64,000 nt of DNA from Rhizobium sp. SL86 (lineage in GTDB: Bacteria > Pseudomonadota > Alphaproteobacteria > Rhizobiales > Rhizobiaceae), in the NCBI RefSeq assembly GCF_026672545.1, contig NZ_JAPPRJ010000001.1, positions 868,001 to 932,000 on the forward strand, given 5' to 3'. A program made the position numbers and the translations under genes. The notes under the pieces are model-generated. The model was not told the origin of the DNA. It was given only the letters and a program-made list of their open reading frames with translations, and searched no databases. Numbering within the stretch: position 1 is the stretch's first letter; each line of letters starts with the position of its first letter. Positions 56,205 through 64,000 of the stretch are shown here, in pieces.

Positions 56205-56588
56205 TTACGCACGGGATTTGTGTTTGCCGAGGAGCGGGCGCGCCTCGGCATCGAGGAGATGGTCGCACTGTTCCAGCGCCTCCAGCATCTCCGGCTGATT
56301 GCGGCCATGCAGACCCGCGCAGGGCGGATAAGCGCGGTTGTAGTTGCCCGTCTCTTGCTGCGCCTTCGACAGAAAACCGCGGCATTGCCGGGCGCGGCGG
56401 CAGACCGAAAGATCACAGGTCTTCCAGTAACCGAGCACGGTTGCCGGAACCTGCAGGATGATCTGGGTGTGCCGGTTCTTCTCGTCCTCCGGCAGGCGGT
56501 CAAACTGGCCCTGGCTCAGGCCGTTGATGTAAGGTGCGTTTTCGTAGAGCCAGAAATAGGCGTCACGCTCTGCTTTGCTCATGGTCAT
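56205..56588 (-). CDS. Small cysteine-containing hypothetical protein
   Basis: 127 residues starting MTMSKAERDAYFWLYENAP, with AAGGAGA 8 bases ahead of the ATG at 56588, a strong site. Five cysteines (58, 63, 69, 90, 108), three of them in CDLSVCRRARQC, so a metal or disulfide site is possible. No signal peptide. I do not recognise the family. Downstream frames up to 56963 on this strand are not credible as an N-terminal extension. Confidence 0.7.
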   Translation of the reverse strand: MTMSKAERDAYFWLYENAPYINGLSQGQFDRLPEDEKNRHTQIILQVPATVLGYWKTCDLSVCRRARQCRGFLSKAQQETGNYNRAYPPCAGLHGRNQPEMLEALEQCDHLLDAEARPLLGKHKSRA

Positions 56589-56672
56589 GTCATCGTCTCC
56601 TTTCCGGTTCGATCCCATTTTCGACATGCCGAAACTCCGCCAACGGCCACGCCGCCGCGGGTGCAAGGAGAA

Positions 56673-56730
56673 GCCACGCAAGGGCGAATGCCCGTGAGTG
56701 GAAACAGAAATGGCTCCGCCCTTGCGTGGC
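56673..56730. repeat. 14-bp inverted repeat with 30-nt spacer
   Basis: GCCACGCAAGGGCG at 56673-56686 and CGCCCTTGCGTGGC at 56717-56730 are perfect inverted arms. Could fold as a long hairpin in RNA or mark a REP/RIME-type intergenic element of rhizobia. Confidence 0.7.
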
Positions 56731-57103
56731 CTTCGGTGTCTTTTCGGGGCATCCCTGCCCCTACAGATGAAAACCTCGTCCTGCTGCACACCGGTTTTGC
56801 GATGCTTGCACGGCTGAACCGAACCGGACATGGCTGCCCGGGGAGGACTTGATAGGCCAGGCATTCGCGCCGCCATGGTCTTCACCTCCTCATGCGCCCG
56901 CCGCACGTTACGACAGCCCATGAGGCACCGGCCCCGCCTGCCCGCGACCGTCTCGCGAAACACTCCGGCAGCGGAGGCGAGACGATTATCTGCACAGGTT
57001 TTGGCTGCGGGGATGAGAAAGGCGGCAAGGGTTTGATTTTGCGAGGGGGGAGGCTGGAAATTGTCCTCGCTGTGGAAGCTTTCGCCTTGAGCGCTGGCGG
57101 TGG

Positions 57104-57126
57104 ATCCTCGGGTCGAGCCCGAGGAT
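57104..57126. repeat. Palindromic intergenic element
   Basis: ATCCTCGGG, TCGAG, CCCGAGGAT followed by GACGACC. This exact palindrome type is widely scattered in intergenic regions of Rhizobium/Brucella-group genomes (recalled from general knowledge). Only one copy seen in this window. Confidence 0.65.
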
Positions 57127-57214
57127 GACGACCTTGGGGGATGAGCGGACAGATCCCTTCGACACGCAGCAACATCGTTCAGCGGACCAGGGCCTCTTGC
57201 TTCACGTGGACGGC

Positions 57215-57232
57215 GTGCTATTTTTGTAGCAC
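57215..57232. promoter_or_regulatory. Inverted repeat operator of first toxin-antitoxin pair
   Basis: GTGCTA-TTTTTG-TAGCAC, 6-bp arms and 6-bp spacer, 16 bp before the antitoxin ATG. Likely bound by the AbrB-fold antitoxin for autoregulation. Confidence 0.6.
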
Positions 57233-57248
57233 AACATGAGGCGTGCCG

Positions 57249-57512
57249 ATGAGCAATACAGTGAAAATTCGCCGCCAGGGCGGCGCGACGGTATTCAGCA
57301 TTCCCCCCGCACTTCTGAAGATGCTCGGTGTCGAAGTCGGCGCGGAGTTGACGCTGGCTGTGAGTAACGGGTCTTTGGTGGCGACGCCGAAGCAGGGGAA
57401 GAAAAGGTACGCGCTGGCCGAACTGCTTGAAGGAGCAGATGAAATGGCAGACCTCAATAAGGACGCGGCCTCCTGGAATGTCAGCTCGCCGGTCGGCAAC
57501 GAAGTGTTCTGA
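57249..57512 (+). CDS. ChpS/MazE-like antitoxin (AbrB fold)
   Basis: 87 residues from the ATG at 57249 (GAGG upstream); a GTG at 57243 is also possible. Swapped-hairpin AbrB DNA-binding domain: KIRRQGGATVFSIPPALLKMLGV. C-terminal part (KRYALAELLEGADEMADLNK...GNEVF) wraps the toxin in ChpS/PemI relatives. Last base of its stop is the first base of the toxin ATG, so synthesis is coupled. Antitoxin first, as usual. Confidence 0.85.
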   Translation: MSNTVKIRRQGGATVFSIPPALLKMLGVEVGAELTLAVSNGSLVATPKQGKKRYALAELLEGADEMADLNKDAASWNVSSPVGNEVF

Positions 57513-57871
57513 TGGTCAGGAGCAACATTCCGAACCGGGGTGATGTTTTCATCGTCGATCTCAATCCCGTTGTGGGCCATGAAATGAGGGATCATCACCG
57601 CTGCGTCGTGATCACGCCTCGTGAAATCAACATGGTCGGCATGTGCCTGACAGTGCCCATTACGACTGGCGGCGCCTTCACCCGGAATGTTGGGCTCGCC
57701 GTCAATATTTCAGGGCACAAAACGACCGGTGTCGCTCTCTGCAATCAGGTAAGAGCGCTCGACATCGTGGAACGGGTGAAACAAAAATCTGCCAAACTTG
57801 TCGATACGCTGGACGCATCCACCATCGACGAAATTGTCGCCAGAGTCGTCAGCATGATCGACCCTGCCTAG
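57512..57871 (+). CDS. ChpB/MazF/PemK-family mRNA interferase toxin
   Basis: 119 residues. SH3-like barrel with the family signature PNRGDVFIVDLNPVVGHE and TVPITTGGAFTRNVGLAV, then GVALCNQVRALDIVERVKQK. MazF-type endoribonucleases cleave single-stranded mRNA at short motifs. Catalytic Arg and Thr region present. Partner antitoxin overlaps by one base. Confidence 0.88.
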   Translation: MVRSNIPNRGDVFIVDLNPVVGHEMRDHHRCVVITPREINMVGMCLTVPITTGGAFTRNVGLAVNISGHKTTGVALCNQVRALDIVERVKQKSAKLVDTLDASTIDEIVARVVSMIDPA

Positions 57872-57911
57872 TCATCAAGACTGGTCGTCATAGGACAAAC
57901 AAGAAACGAAA

Positions 57912-57945
57912 AGAGCCGCCGGGGCGGCCGGCGGCTCTCTCGTCA
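57912..57945 (-). terminator. Terminator of the secreted-protein gene
   Basis: AGAGCCGCCGG (57912-57922), GGCGG, CCGGCGGCTCT (57928-57938). Leftward the stem is followed by TTTTCGTTTCTT. Between the convergent toxin and the gene at 57962. Confidence 0.8.
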
Positions 57946-57961
57946 TGCGATCACTCTGAAA

Positions 57962-58462
57962 TCAGTTGGCCGGCTTCAGCGAGGTGATGATCTGGCCGAG
58001 CGTTTCGGCATGCTTTTCCTGTTCCCCCTTCGTGCCCCAATAGGTGATGAGGAGCAGCTTGTTCGGCTTCGGCGACACCAGCGAGAGGCCGATGCTGACC
58101 GGGCCGTCCTTATCCTTGCCGGACCAGTCGAAATTGGCCATCTTCATGCCGTTGATCGTGTCTTCCGACTGCTTCTGGGTGGCCGGATCGATAGACACGC
58201 CGTTCTTCTCCAGGAAGGCGATGACTTCGTCGACAGCCTTGTCGGTGCCTTCGCCCTCGGCGACATCGATCGAGATGTAGATCGCATCGTCATCCGAGGT
58301 TGCCTGGATGCCGGTATCGGTTTCTTCCGGGCCCCAGCTTTCCGGGAAGGCAATGCTGGCCACCGGCGCATCGCTCGGGAAAGCAATCGTCTTCATGGCG
58401 GCAAAGGAGGCAGCAGGAAACAGCATGGCTGCCAAAGCAGCCGCAGCAATAAACTTCTTCAA
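57962..58462 (-). CDS. Secreted hypothetical protein
   Basis: 166 residues. Sec signal peptide MKKFIAAAALAAMLFPAASFA, then a single soluble domain of about 140 residues with alternating strands (YISIDVAEGEGTDKAVDEVIAF, GPVSIGLSLVSPKPNKLLLITYWG). Resembles small periplasmic 'histidine kinase'-labelled proteins of Rhizobiales (a historical misannotation), no kinase motif here. Function unknown. Confidence 0.8.
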   Translation of the reverse strand: MKKFIAAAALAAMLFPAASFAAMKTIAFPSDAPVASIAFPESWGPEETDTGIQATSDDDAIYISIDVAEGEGTDKAVDEVIAFLEKNGVSIDPATQKQSEDTINGMKMANFDWSGKDKDGPVSIGLSLVSPKPNKLLLITYWGTKGEQEKHAETLGQIITSLKPAN

Positions 58463-58695
58463 GATTGTACCCTCGGGTGTCGTTGAAATGGCGGGACATC
58501 CGTCGCCTCTCCCCGAAGCGCCTGATGTTGACCCTATTTCTACACATATCCTGCTGTCGCCAAGATGAACGAAAGTGGAAATTCGTCCTTTGATTACAGG
58601 ATCAAAGAAAAATTATCCGATCTATTGTTAGATTTAAACGACACCATGGACAGCAAGCTTCAACACCCCCCGTGAGGCCCGGACCGCACAAACAA

Positions 58696-58720
58696 AACAG
58701 GCCCCGAAAAGGGACCTGTT
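58696..58720 (-). terminator. Terminator of the beta-oxidation operon
   Basis: AACAGG-C-CCC, loop GAAAA, GGG-A-CCTGTT with one mismatch. Leftward the stem is followed by TTTGTTTGT. About 30 bp after the FadB-like stop. Confidence 0.7.
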
Positions 58721-58749
58721 GATGTGTTGAGCAGACAGAAGCCAGAGGC

Positions 58750-60966
58750 TCACGCGGCCTTCTGGGCTGCGCCGTAGGGGTCAAACCGCGTGTAGAAGGT
58801 ATCGCCCTTGGCGGCCATGTCGAGGAGCAGCGGCGTCGGCTTGAAGTGATCGCCATACTGCGCGGCCAGCGTCTCGCAGAGCGCCACGAAGGTCTTGACC
58901 CCCATGCCGTCGATGTAAGACAGCGTGCCGCCGGTATAAGGCGCGAAACCGAAACCGAGGATGGAGCCGACATCGGCCTCGCGCGGATCGGTGACAATGC
59001 CCTCTTCCATGGTGCGGGCGGCTTCCAGCGCAATGGTGACGAGAAGGCGCTGTTTCAGCACGTTCACATCCACGTCCGCTGCCGGCTTCTGCGGGTAGAG
59101 GTCTTTCAGGCCCGGCCACAGGAACTTCTTGGCGGGTTTGGCCGGATATTCGTAAAAGCCCTTGCCGTTCTTGCGGCCGCGGCGATCCAGATCGTTCACG
59201 AGCTTGTCGACCAGCGCCATATGCTCCGGCTTGACCGAGGTTTCGCCGAGATCGGCAATCGAGGCCTTCATGATCTTCTGGGACAGATCGACGGCCACTT
59301 CATCGTTGAGCGACAGCGGGCCGACCGGCATGCCGGCCATCTTGGCGGCGTTCTCAATCATCACCGCCGGCACGCCTTCGATCAGCATGTCATAGGCTTC
59401 GTTGATATAGCGGAAGACGCAGCGGTTGACATAGAAACCGCGCGTATCGTTGACGACGATCGGCGTTTTCTTGATCTGGGCGACGTAATCGAGTGCCACG
59501 GCCAGCGCCTCATCACCGGTCTCTTCGCCCAGGATCACCTCCGTCAGCATCATCTTTTCGACTGGCGAGAAGAAATGCACGCCGATGAACTGCTTCGGAC
59601 GCTTGGAGTTCTTGGCCAGCCCGGTGATCGGCAGGGTCGAGGTGTTGGAGGCGAAGATTGCGCCTTCCGGCAGTACCGCCTCGACCTTCTCGATCACGTC
59701 CTTCTTGACCTGACGGTCTTCGAAGACGGCTTCGACAACGAGCGAGACATCCGAAAGCGTGGAGTAATCGGCGGTCGGGGTGATGAGGGAGAGCAGCTTC
59801 TCGCCGTCTTCCTTGGTCATCCGTCCCTTACCGACACTATCGGCCACCAGCTTTTCCGAAACGGCCTTGCCCTTGGCGGCGGCTTCTTCGTCACGGTCAA
59901 TGAGAGAGACCGCAATGCCGGCGGCTGCCGTGACATAGGCGATGGAAGCACCCATGAAACCGGCACCGACGACACCGATCTTCGTCAGCTTCTTTTTCTC
60001 GACGCCGGCCGGGCGGCGGGCGCCCTTGCCGAGTTCCTGCATGGAGATGAACAGCGAGCGGATCATCGAGAAGGCTTCGGTGGTGCGCAGGACCTGGGTG
60101 AAATAACGCTGCTCGACCTTCAAGGCCGTATCAAACGGCAGCTGCAGGCCTTCATAGACACATTTCAGAATGGCAAGCGCGCCCGGATAATTGCCGGCGG
60201 TTTCGCGGCGCAGGATCGCCGGCGCTGCCGGCCACAATTGCGCGGCAGCCGGGGTCCAGATGCCGCCGCCCGGCACCTTGAAGCCCTTTTCATCCCAGGG
60301 CGCGACGGGTTTCAGCCCGTCCTTGATCATCTGCTTGGCGGCTGGAATCAGCTGGTCGGGTTCCACCACCTGATGCACGAGGTTCATGGCCTTGGCGCGG
60401 GCAGGCGCCAGCGACTGGCCCGTCGTCATCATCTGCAGGGCATCCTGCGTGTTGGCGAGGCGCGCCACACGCTGTGTGCCGCCGGCGCCGGGGAAGATGC
60501 CCACTTTCACTTCCGGCAAAGCGAGCTTGACCGACTTGGCATTCGAGACAACACGACCATGGCAGGCGAGCGACAGTTCCAGCGCGCCACCCATGCACAC
60601 GCCGTTGATGGCGGCAACCCAGGGCTTACCGTTGGTCTCGATCTTGCGCCACAGCCAGGTCATACGCCCGGCTTCGGTAAACAGCGTCTGCATCGCCGTG
60701 TCCGGGTTCTTCGCCTGTTCCTGCTGCAGGAGATCGAACATGCCGCGGATCATGGTGAGATCGGCGCCGCCGGAAAAGGCGGCCTTGCCGGAGGTGAAGA
60801 CAACGCCCTTGACGGCCTCGTCCTTGACGGTCGCATCAACGATGGCATCGATTTCCTGCATCACCTCGACGGTGAAGACGTTCATCGACTTGTCGGGCAT
60901 GTCCCAGGTGACGAGCGCAATGCCGTCTGCATCGGTTTCGACGGTGAAATTCTTGTAGGTGCTCAT
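58750..60966 (-). CDS. FadB/FadJ-like multifunctional beta-oxidation enzyme
   Basis: 738 residues. N-terminal enoyl-CoA hydratase domain (about 1-200; NGVCMGGALELSLACHG and the oxyanion region), then NAD-binding 3-hydroxyacyl-CoA dehydrogenase (IGVVGAGFMGASIAYVTAAAG near 317; GVHFFSPVEKMMLTEVI with the catalytic His) and two C-terminal HAD helical domains. Performs hydration and oxidation of fatty acyl-CoA. Last gene of the leftward operon. Confidence 0.93.
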   Translation of the reverse strand: MSTYKNFTVETDADGIALVTWDMPDKSMNVFTVEVMQEIDAIVDATVKDEAVKGVVFTSGKAAFSGGADLTMIRGMFDLLQQEQAKNPDTAMQTLFTEAGRMTWLWRKIETNGKPWVAAINGVCMGGALELSLACHGRVVSNAKSVKLALPEVKVGIFPGAGGTQRVARLANTQDALQMMTTGQSLAPARAKAMNLVHQVVEPDQLIPAAKQMIKDGLKPVAPWDEKGFKVPGGGIWTPAAAQLWPAAPAILRRETAGNYPGALAILKCVYEGLQLPFDTALKVEQRYFTQVLRTTEAFSMIRSLFISMQELGKGARRPAGVEKKKLTKIGVVGAGFMGASIAYVTAAAGIAVSLIDRDEEAAAKGKAVSEKLVADSVGKGRMTKEDGEKLLSLITPTADYSTLSDVSLVVEAVFEDRQVKKDVIEKVEAVLPEGAIFASNTSTLPITGLAKNSKRPKQFIGVHFFSPVEKMMLTEVILGEETGDEALAVALDYVAQIKKTPIVVNDTRGFYVNRCVFRYINEAYDMLIEGVPAVMIENAAKMAGMPVGPLSLNDEVAVDLSQKIMKASIADLGETSVKPEHMALVDKLVNDLDRRGRKNGKGFYEYPAKPAKKFLWPGLKDLYPQKPAADVDVNVLKQRLLVTIALEAARTMEEGIVTDPREADVGSILGFGFAPYTGGTLSYIDGMGVKTFVALCETLAAQYGDHFKPTPLLLDMAAKGDTFYTRFDPYGAAQKAA

Positions 60967-61000
60967 GATGGGATTCCTCTTCCCTGAAAATCTTGGAGCG

Positions 61001-61198
61001 TCAGTAGAAGGTTAGGGCCAAGGCAGTGACGACCAGAACAACTGCAAGCCCCGTCAAGAGAAGACGATTTTCGGCTCGCAATTTTCGCGAATGCTCTTTC
61101 GGAGTGACGCGAAGGCTATCCTGATAATCTTCCGCCATCTGCTGCTCTCGCCGAACATGCTCGCGATTGCTTTCAAGATGGCGTTGCCAGTGGCCCAT
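61001..61198 (-). CDS. Small membrane protein in fad operon
   Basis: 65 residues: charged N-terminal helix with many Arg/Glu, then [21 protein letters not shown], one C-terminal membrane helix. Begins 12 bp after the thiolase stop and is followed by the FadB-like gene, so co-transcribed. No known family; the charged helix plus C-terminal anchor suggests a membrane tether. Confidence 0.6.
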   Translation of the reverse strand: MGHWQRHLESNREHVRREQQMAEDYQDSLRVTPKEHSRKLRAENRLLLTGLAVVLVVTALALTFY

Positions 61199-61210
61199 AT
61201 CCTTTAACCC

Positions 61211-62419
61211 TCAAACGCGTTCGATGACCGTTGCCGTGCCCATGCCGGCGCCGATGCAGAGGGTGACGAGCGCGGTGTTGAGATCACGCCGCTCCAGCTC
61301 GTCGAGAACTGTGCCGAGGATCATGGCACCGGTGGCGCCCAGCGGATGGCCCATGGCAATCGCGCCGCCATTGACGTTCATCTTGGCGTGGTCGATGTCG
61401 AAGGCCTGCATGTAGCGCAGGACGACGGCAGCGAAGGCTTCGTTCAGTTCGAAGAGATCGATGTCCTTCAACGACATGCCGGTGCGCTTCAGGAGCTTTT
61501 CGGTGACATCCACCGGGCCGGTGAGCATGAGGGCCGGATCCGAGCCGATATTGGTGAAAGCCTTGATGCGGGCGCGGGGTTTCAGCCCCATGGCTTCCCC
61601 ACCGGCCTTCGAGCCGAGGAGAACGGCAGCGGCGCCATCGACGATACCGGAGGAATTGCCGGCATGGTGGACATAGGTGATGCGCTCGACCTCCGGATGC
61701 GCCTGCAGGCCGACGGCTTCGAAACCGCCCATTTCACCCGGCATCTGGAAGGAGGGATTGAGGGAAGCCAGCGACTGCATGTTCGTCTCGGGCCGCATGT
61801 GTTCGTCGCGGTCGAGGATGGTGAGCCCGTTCTGGTCCTTCACCGGAATGACGGATTTGGAGAAATAACCATTCTCCCAGGCATGGGCTGCGCGCTTCTG
61901 GCTTTCCACGGCGTAGGCATCCACGTCATCACGGGAGAAGCCATATTTCGTGGCGATGAGATCGGCCGAGACACCCTGCGGCATGAAATAACCGGGGAAG
62001 TTGACGGAGGGGTCCATGTACCAGGAGCCGCCGGACATGCCCATGCCGACGCGCGACATGCTTTCGACACCACCGGCAATGACGATGTCATCGGAGCCGG
62101 CCATGACCTTGCCGGCGCCGAAATTCACGGCATCGAGGCCGGACGCGCAGAAGCGCGAGATCTGCATGCCGGGCGCCTTGGTGGAGTAACCGGCCTCGAA
62201 GGCCGCGGCCTTCGGGATGACCGCGCCGGCATCCATTACCGGATCGACGCAGCCCATGATGATGTCATCGACGGTTGCGGTGTCGAGCCCGTTGCGGTCG
62301 CGGATGGCTTCCAGCGTTTTCGCAGCCAGACGGACAGAGGGAACCTCGTGCAGGGAACCATCCTTCTTGCCGCGCCCGCGCGGCGTGCGCACGTGATCGT
62401 AGATATAGACTTCGGTCAT
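61211..62419 (-). CDS. Acetyl-CoA C-acyltransferase (thiolase)
   Basis: 402 residues. Nucleophile Cys91 ([13 protein letters not shown]), His358 in [11 protein letters not shown] and Cys388 in CIGAGMGTA are all present. Cleaves 3-ketoacyl-CoA in beta-oxidation, FadA-like partner of the multifunctional enzyme at 58750. Upstream neighbour is a toxin-antitoxin pair. Confidence 0.95.
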   Translation of the reverse strand: MTEVYIYDHVRTPRGRGKKDGSLHEVPSVRLAAKTLEAIRDRNGLDTATVDDIIMGCVDPVMDAGAVIPKAAAFEAGYSTKAPGMQISRFCASGLDAVNFGAGKVMAGSDDIVIAGGVESMSRVGMGMSGGSWYMDPSVNFPGYFMPQGVSADLIATKYGFSRDDVDAYAVESQKRAAHAWENGYFSKSVIPVKDQNGLTILDRDEHMRPETNMQSLASLNPSFQMPGEMGGFEAVGLQAHPEVERITYVHHAGNSSGIVDGAAAVLLGSKAGGEAMGLKPRARIKAFTNIGSDPALMLTGPVDVTEKLLKRTGMSLKDIDLFELNEAFAAVVLRYMQAFDIDHAKMNVNGGAIAMGHPLGATGAMILGTVLDELERRDLNTALVTLCIGAGMGTATVIERV

Positions 62420-62465
62420 TGTCTCTCTCCCTTGGGCGCACAGGGCGCCCTCTTTCTCTCGTTCG

Positions 62466-62795
62466 CTACTCGAAGAATGTACTGACCCGTGCCAGAACTT
62501 CGTCGAGAATGAAATCGGGTACCCTCTCTACAAAACGCGCACCGCGCGCCTTGAGATCGAGGGACCGTAGCTGGTTGCACAGGATGACGCCGGAGCTTCG
62601 TGTGCCAGCACCCGACAACGAAACAGCAAAACCCTGAAAACGGGCAAATTGCCCGCCAGTCGTGACCGGCACGATGATGGGCGTGCCGAGATCGTTGAAG
62701 GCCTTCTGCGTTACAATCAGTACGTAGCGCGATCCGGCCTGTTCACGGCCCTTGATCGGTTCGAGATCGACATGCCAGATCTCGCCCCGCTCCAT
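62466..62795 (-). CDS. ChpB/MazF/PemK-like toxin, second pair
   Basis: 109 residues: MERGEIWHVDLEPIKGREQA at the start, VPVTTGGQFARFQGFAVSL, GVILCNQLRSLDLKARGARF. This matches E. coli ChpB closely in its blocks. Endoribonuclease family. Start overlaps the antitoxin stop by one base. It sits between the thiolase and acyl-CoA dehydrogenase genes, on their strand. Confidence 0.9.
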   Translation of the reverse strand: MERGEIWHVDLEPIKGREQAGSRYVLIVTQKAFNDLGTPIIVPVTTGGQFARFQGFAVSLSGAGTRSSGVILCNQLRSLDLKARGARFVERVPDFILDEVLARVSTFFE

Positions 62796-63052
62796 CAGAT
62801 GATCTCCCGGCCAACGGGCGGATCATTCATCCATTCAAGCTCCTCGTCGGACAGAGGCGCATTGGGATCACACTGCGCCAGAAGCTCATCCAGCGTGTAT
62901 TTCGGCCGCGCACGCGGCACGGCAATCAGCCGCCCCGCTTCCGCAGACACATCGACCTTGGTATTTGCCGAAAGGCCCAGTTCTTCGAGAACGGCCTTGG
63001 GGATGGTCATCATCACGGACCCTCCGACATTGCGCAAAGTTGACGTTGCCAT
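62795..63052 (-). CDS. ChpS/PemI-like antitoxin, second pair
   Basis: 85 residues from the ATG at 63052 (CGGAGG 6 bases ahead); a GTG two codons upstream lies inside that site. AbrB fold ATSTLRNVGGSVMMTIPKAVL, then YTLDELLAQCDPNAPLSDEE, which is shared with E. coli ChpS. Neutralises the toxin and represses its own operon. Confidence 0.9.
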   Translation of the reverse strand: MATSTLRNVGGSVMMTIPKAVLEELGLSANTKVDVSAEAGRLIAVPRARPKYTLDELLAQCDPNAPLSDEELEWMNDPPVGREII

Positions 63053-63064
63053 TTCCACCTCCGA

Positions 63065-63090
63065 AAAAGTTATACATACATATAACTTTT
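63065..63090. promoter_or_regulatory. Operator of second toxin-antitoxin pair
   Basis: AAAAGTTATA-CATACA-TATAACTTTT: perfect 10-bp arms with a 6-bp spacer, 12 bp upstream of the antitoxin ATG. AT-rich island in a GC-rich region; the likely autoregulatory site and core promoter. Confidence 0.8.
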
Positions 63091-63107
63091 GTCGATCAAT
63101 GCCGCAA

Positions 63108-64000
63108 TCAAAACGCCTCGGCGGCCAGTTCCATCAGCGTGTCGCTGCCCGCTTCGATGCGGGTCTTGCGCAGTGCCGTCTCGGGCATGATCTTGTCCAT
63201 GTAGAAACGCGCCGTGACAAGCTTGGTGTTCAAGAAATTGGCGCGCTCGTCACCGGCGGCGATGAGGTCCTGGGCGGATTTCGCCATCTTGGCCCACATG
63301 TAACCCAGCATGACGAGGCCGAAGAGGTGCATGTAATCGGTCGAGCCGGCGCCGGCATTGTCGGGTTTGGCCATGGCATTCTGCATGAACCACATGGTGG
63401 AGGCCTGCAGATCGTTCAAGCCCTTCTTGAGCGCCTTGGTATAAGGCGCCATCTGCTCGTTGGCGCGGTTCTCCTCGCAGAAATCGCCGATCTCCTTGAA
63501 AGCTGCCATGACGGCGCGGCCGCCGTTCAGCGCCAGCTTGCGGCCGACGAGATCGAGCGCCTGGATGCCGTTGGCGCCTTCGTAGATCATCGCGATGCGG
63601 GCATCGCGGACATACTGGCTCATGCCCCATTCTTCGATGTAACCGTGGCCGCCATAGACCTGCTGGGCCATGACCGCATGGTCAAACCCCTTGTCGGTCA
63701 TCACGCCCTTGAGGATCGGCGTGGCGAGACCGAGCAGATCGTCCGCCGACTGGCGTTCGGCGGCATCGGACGAACGGTGGGCGATATCGGACTTCAGCGC
63801 CGTCCACAGCATGAAGGCGCGGCCGGCTTCGTTGAAGGCCTTGATCGTCATCAGCGTGCGGCGGATATCGGGATGCACGATGATCGGGTCGGCAGCCTTT
63901 TCCGGCGCCTTGGGACCGGAAAGCGAGCGGCCCTGGATGCGGTCCTTGGCATAGGCGACGGCGTTCTGGTAGGCCACTTCGGCAATCGCGAGACCCTGCA
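63108..64000 (-). CDS. Acyl-CoA dehydrogenase, C-terminal part (runs off right edge)
   Basis: Open through the right window edge; at least 296 codons shown. Acyl-CoA dehydrogenase helical domain and the extra C-terminal domain of long FadE5/DmdC-type members. Block VYGGHGYIEEWGMSQYVRDA and MIYEGANGIQALDLVGRKLA, with the glutamate in YEGANG as the likely catalytic base. First step of beta-oxidation, FAD-linked. Upstream of the toxin-antitoxin pair and fad genes, same strand. Confidence 0.92.
   Translation of the reverse strand, partial: QGLAIAEVAYQNAVAYAKDRIQGRSLSGPKAPEKAADPIIVHPDIRRTLMTIKAFNEAGRAFMLWTALKSDIAHRSSDAAERQSADDLLGLATPILKGVMTDKGFDHAVMAQQVYGGHGYIEEWGMSQYVRDARIAMIYEGANGIQALDLVGRKLALNGGRAVMAAFKEIGDFCEENRANEQMAPYTKALKKGLNDLQASTMWFMQNAMAKPDNAGAGSTDYMHLFGLVMLGYMWAKMAKSAQDLIAAGDERANFLNTKLVTARFYMDKIMPETALRKTRIEAGSDTLMELAAEAF

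Larger units (their letters stand above)
56589..57214. other. Gene-free region with inverted repeats
   Basis: About 630 bp between the small protein and the first toxin-antitoxin operator. No frame on either strand looks coding. It contains two inverted repeats listed separately (56673-56730 and 57104-57126) and many purine-rich stretches. Confidence 0.55.

Noticed and set aside
56205..56963. 252-residue version of the small Cys protein
   Set aside because: The extra N-terminal part is low-quality frame crossing inverted repeats; a strong ribosome site supports the start at 56588.

Overview
The window is chromosomal DNA of an alphaproteobacterium of the Rhizobiaceae (Rhizobium/Agrobacterium/Sinorhizobium group). 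The evidence is gene order: flgB-fliI-flgF / motA-fliM-fliN-fliG-flhB / visR-visN / fliF-cheT-cheD-cheY2-cheB-cheR-cheW-cheA-cheY1-cheS-icpA is the compact motility and chemotaxis locus known from Sinorhizobium meliloti and Agrobacterium. The lpiA-acvB pair, UPF0262-hisD-DUF2948-murA, opgC and HWE-type kinases fit the same group. The DNA is GC-rich except for one AT-richer insert around 27.4-29.3 kb. Names are assigned by recognising protein motifs and synteny; no database search was run.

Region by region: 1-8.3 kb holds basal-body, export-ATPase, stator and switch genes, read outward from a divergent promoter region at about 2.9-3.1 kb. 8.3-9.8 kb is visNR, the two LuxR-type master regulators of motility. 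10.1-20.4 kb is the leftward fliF and che operon with two CheY proteins, CheS, CheT and a soluble globin-coupled receptor. 21.4-27.4 kb carries lpiA-acvB (lysyl-phosphatidylglycerol synthesis and hydrolysis), a TerC-family membrane protein and a BaiN/HI0933-like flavoprotein. 27.4-29.5 kb is an accessory insert: a glycosyltransferase, two IS3-family transposase fragments, and a second copy of the last 189 bp of the flavoprotein gene. 29.5-33.3 kb is a tandem duplication of a two-gene module (a PF10118-type 'metal-dependent hydrolase' plus a SAM methyltransferase). 33.4-39.7 kb is housekeeping (tRNA-Phe, yacG, maf, infA, low-molecular-weight phosphatase, UPF0262, hisD, DUF2948, murA, tRNA-Thr).

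39.9-44.7 kb has an inositol-monophosphatase-family gene and a four-gene ABC importer. 45.2-48.6 kb has a stand-alone cheW, galE, an aminotransferase and mscL. 48.8-56.6 kb holds an SSS-type hybrid sensor kinase, opgC, an HWE sensor kinase, lrgAB and a small Cys-containing protein, followed by a roughly 660 bp gene-free stretch with inverted repeats. 57.2-58.5 kb has a first ChpS/ChpB-type toxin-antitoxin pair and a secreted protein. 58.7-64 kb is a leftward beta-oxidation operon (acyl-CoA dehydrogenase, thiolase, small membrane protein, FadB-like enzyme) with a second toxin-antitoxin pair inside it.

The least explained parts are the duplicated PF10118/methyltransferase module and the recombinant insert beside it. 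Other points worth checking are DFG-repeat tails shared by FliF and FliN, a repeated ACGCAAG-centred motif upstream of four flagellar genes, and the apparent loss of the haem ligand in IcpA.
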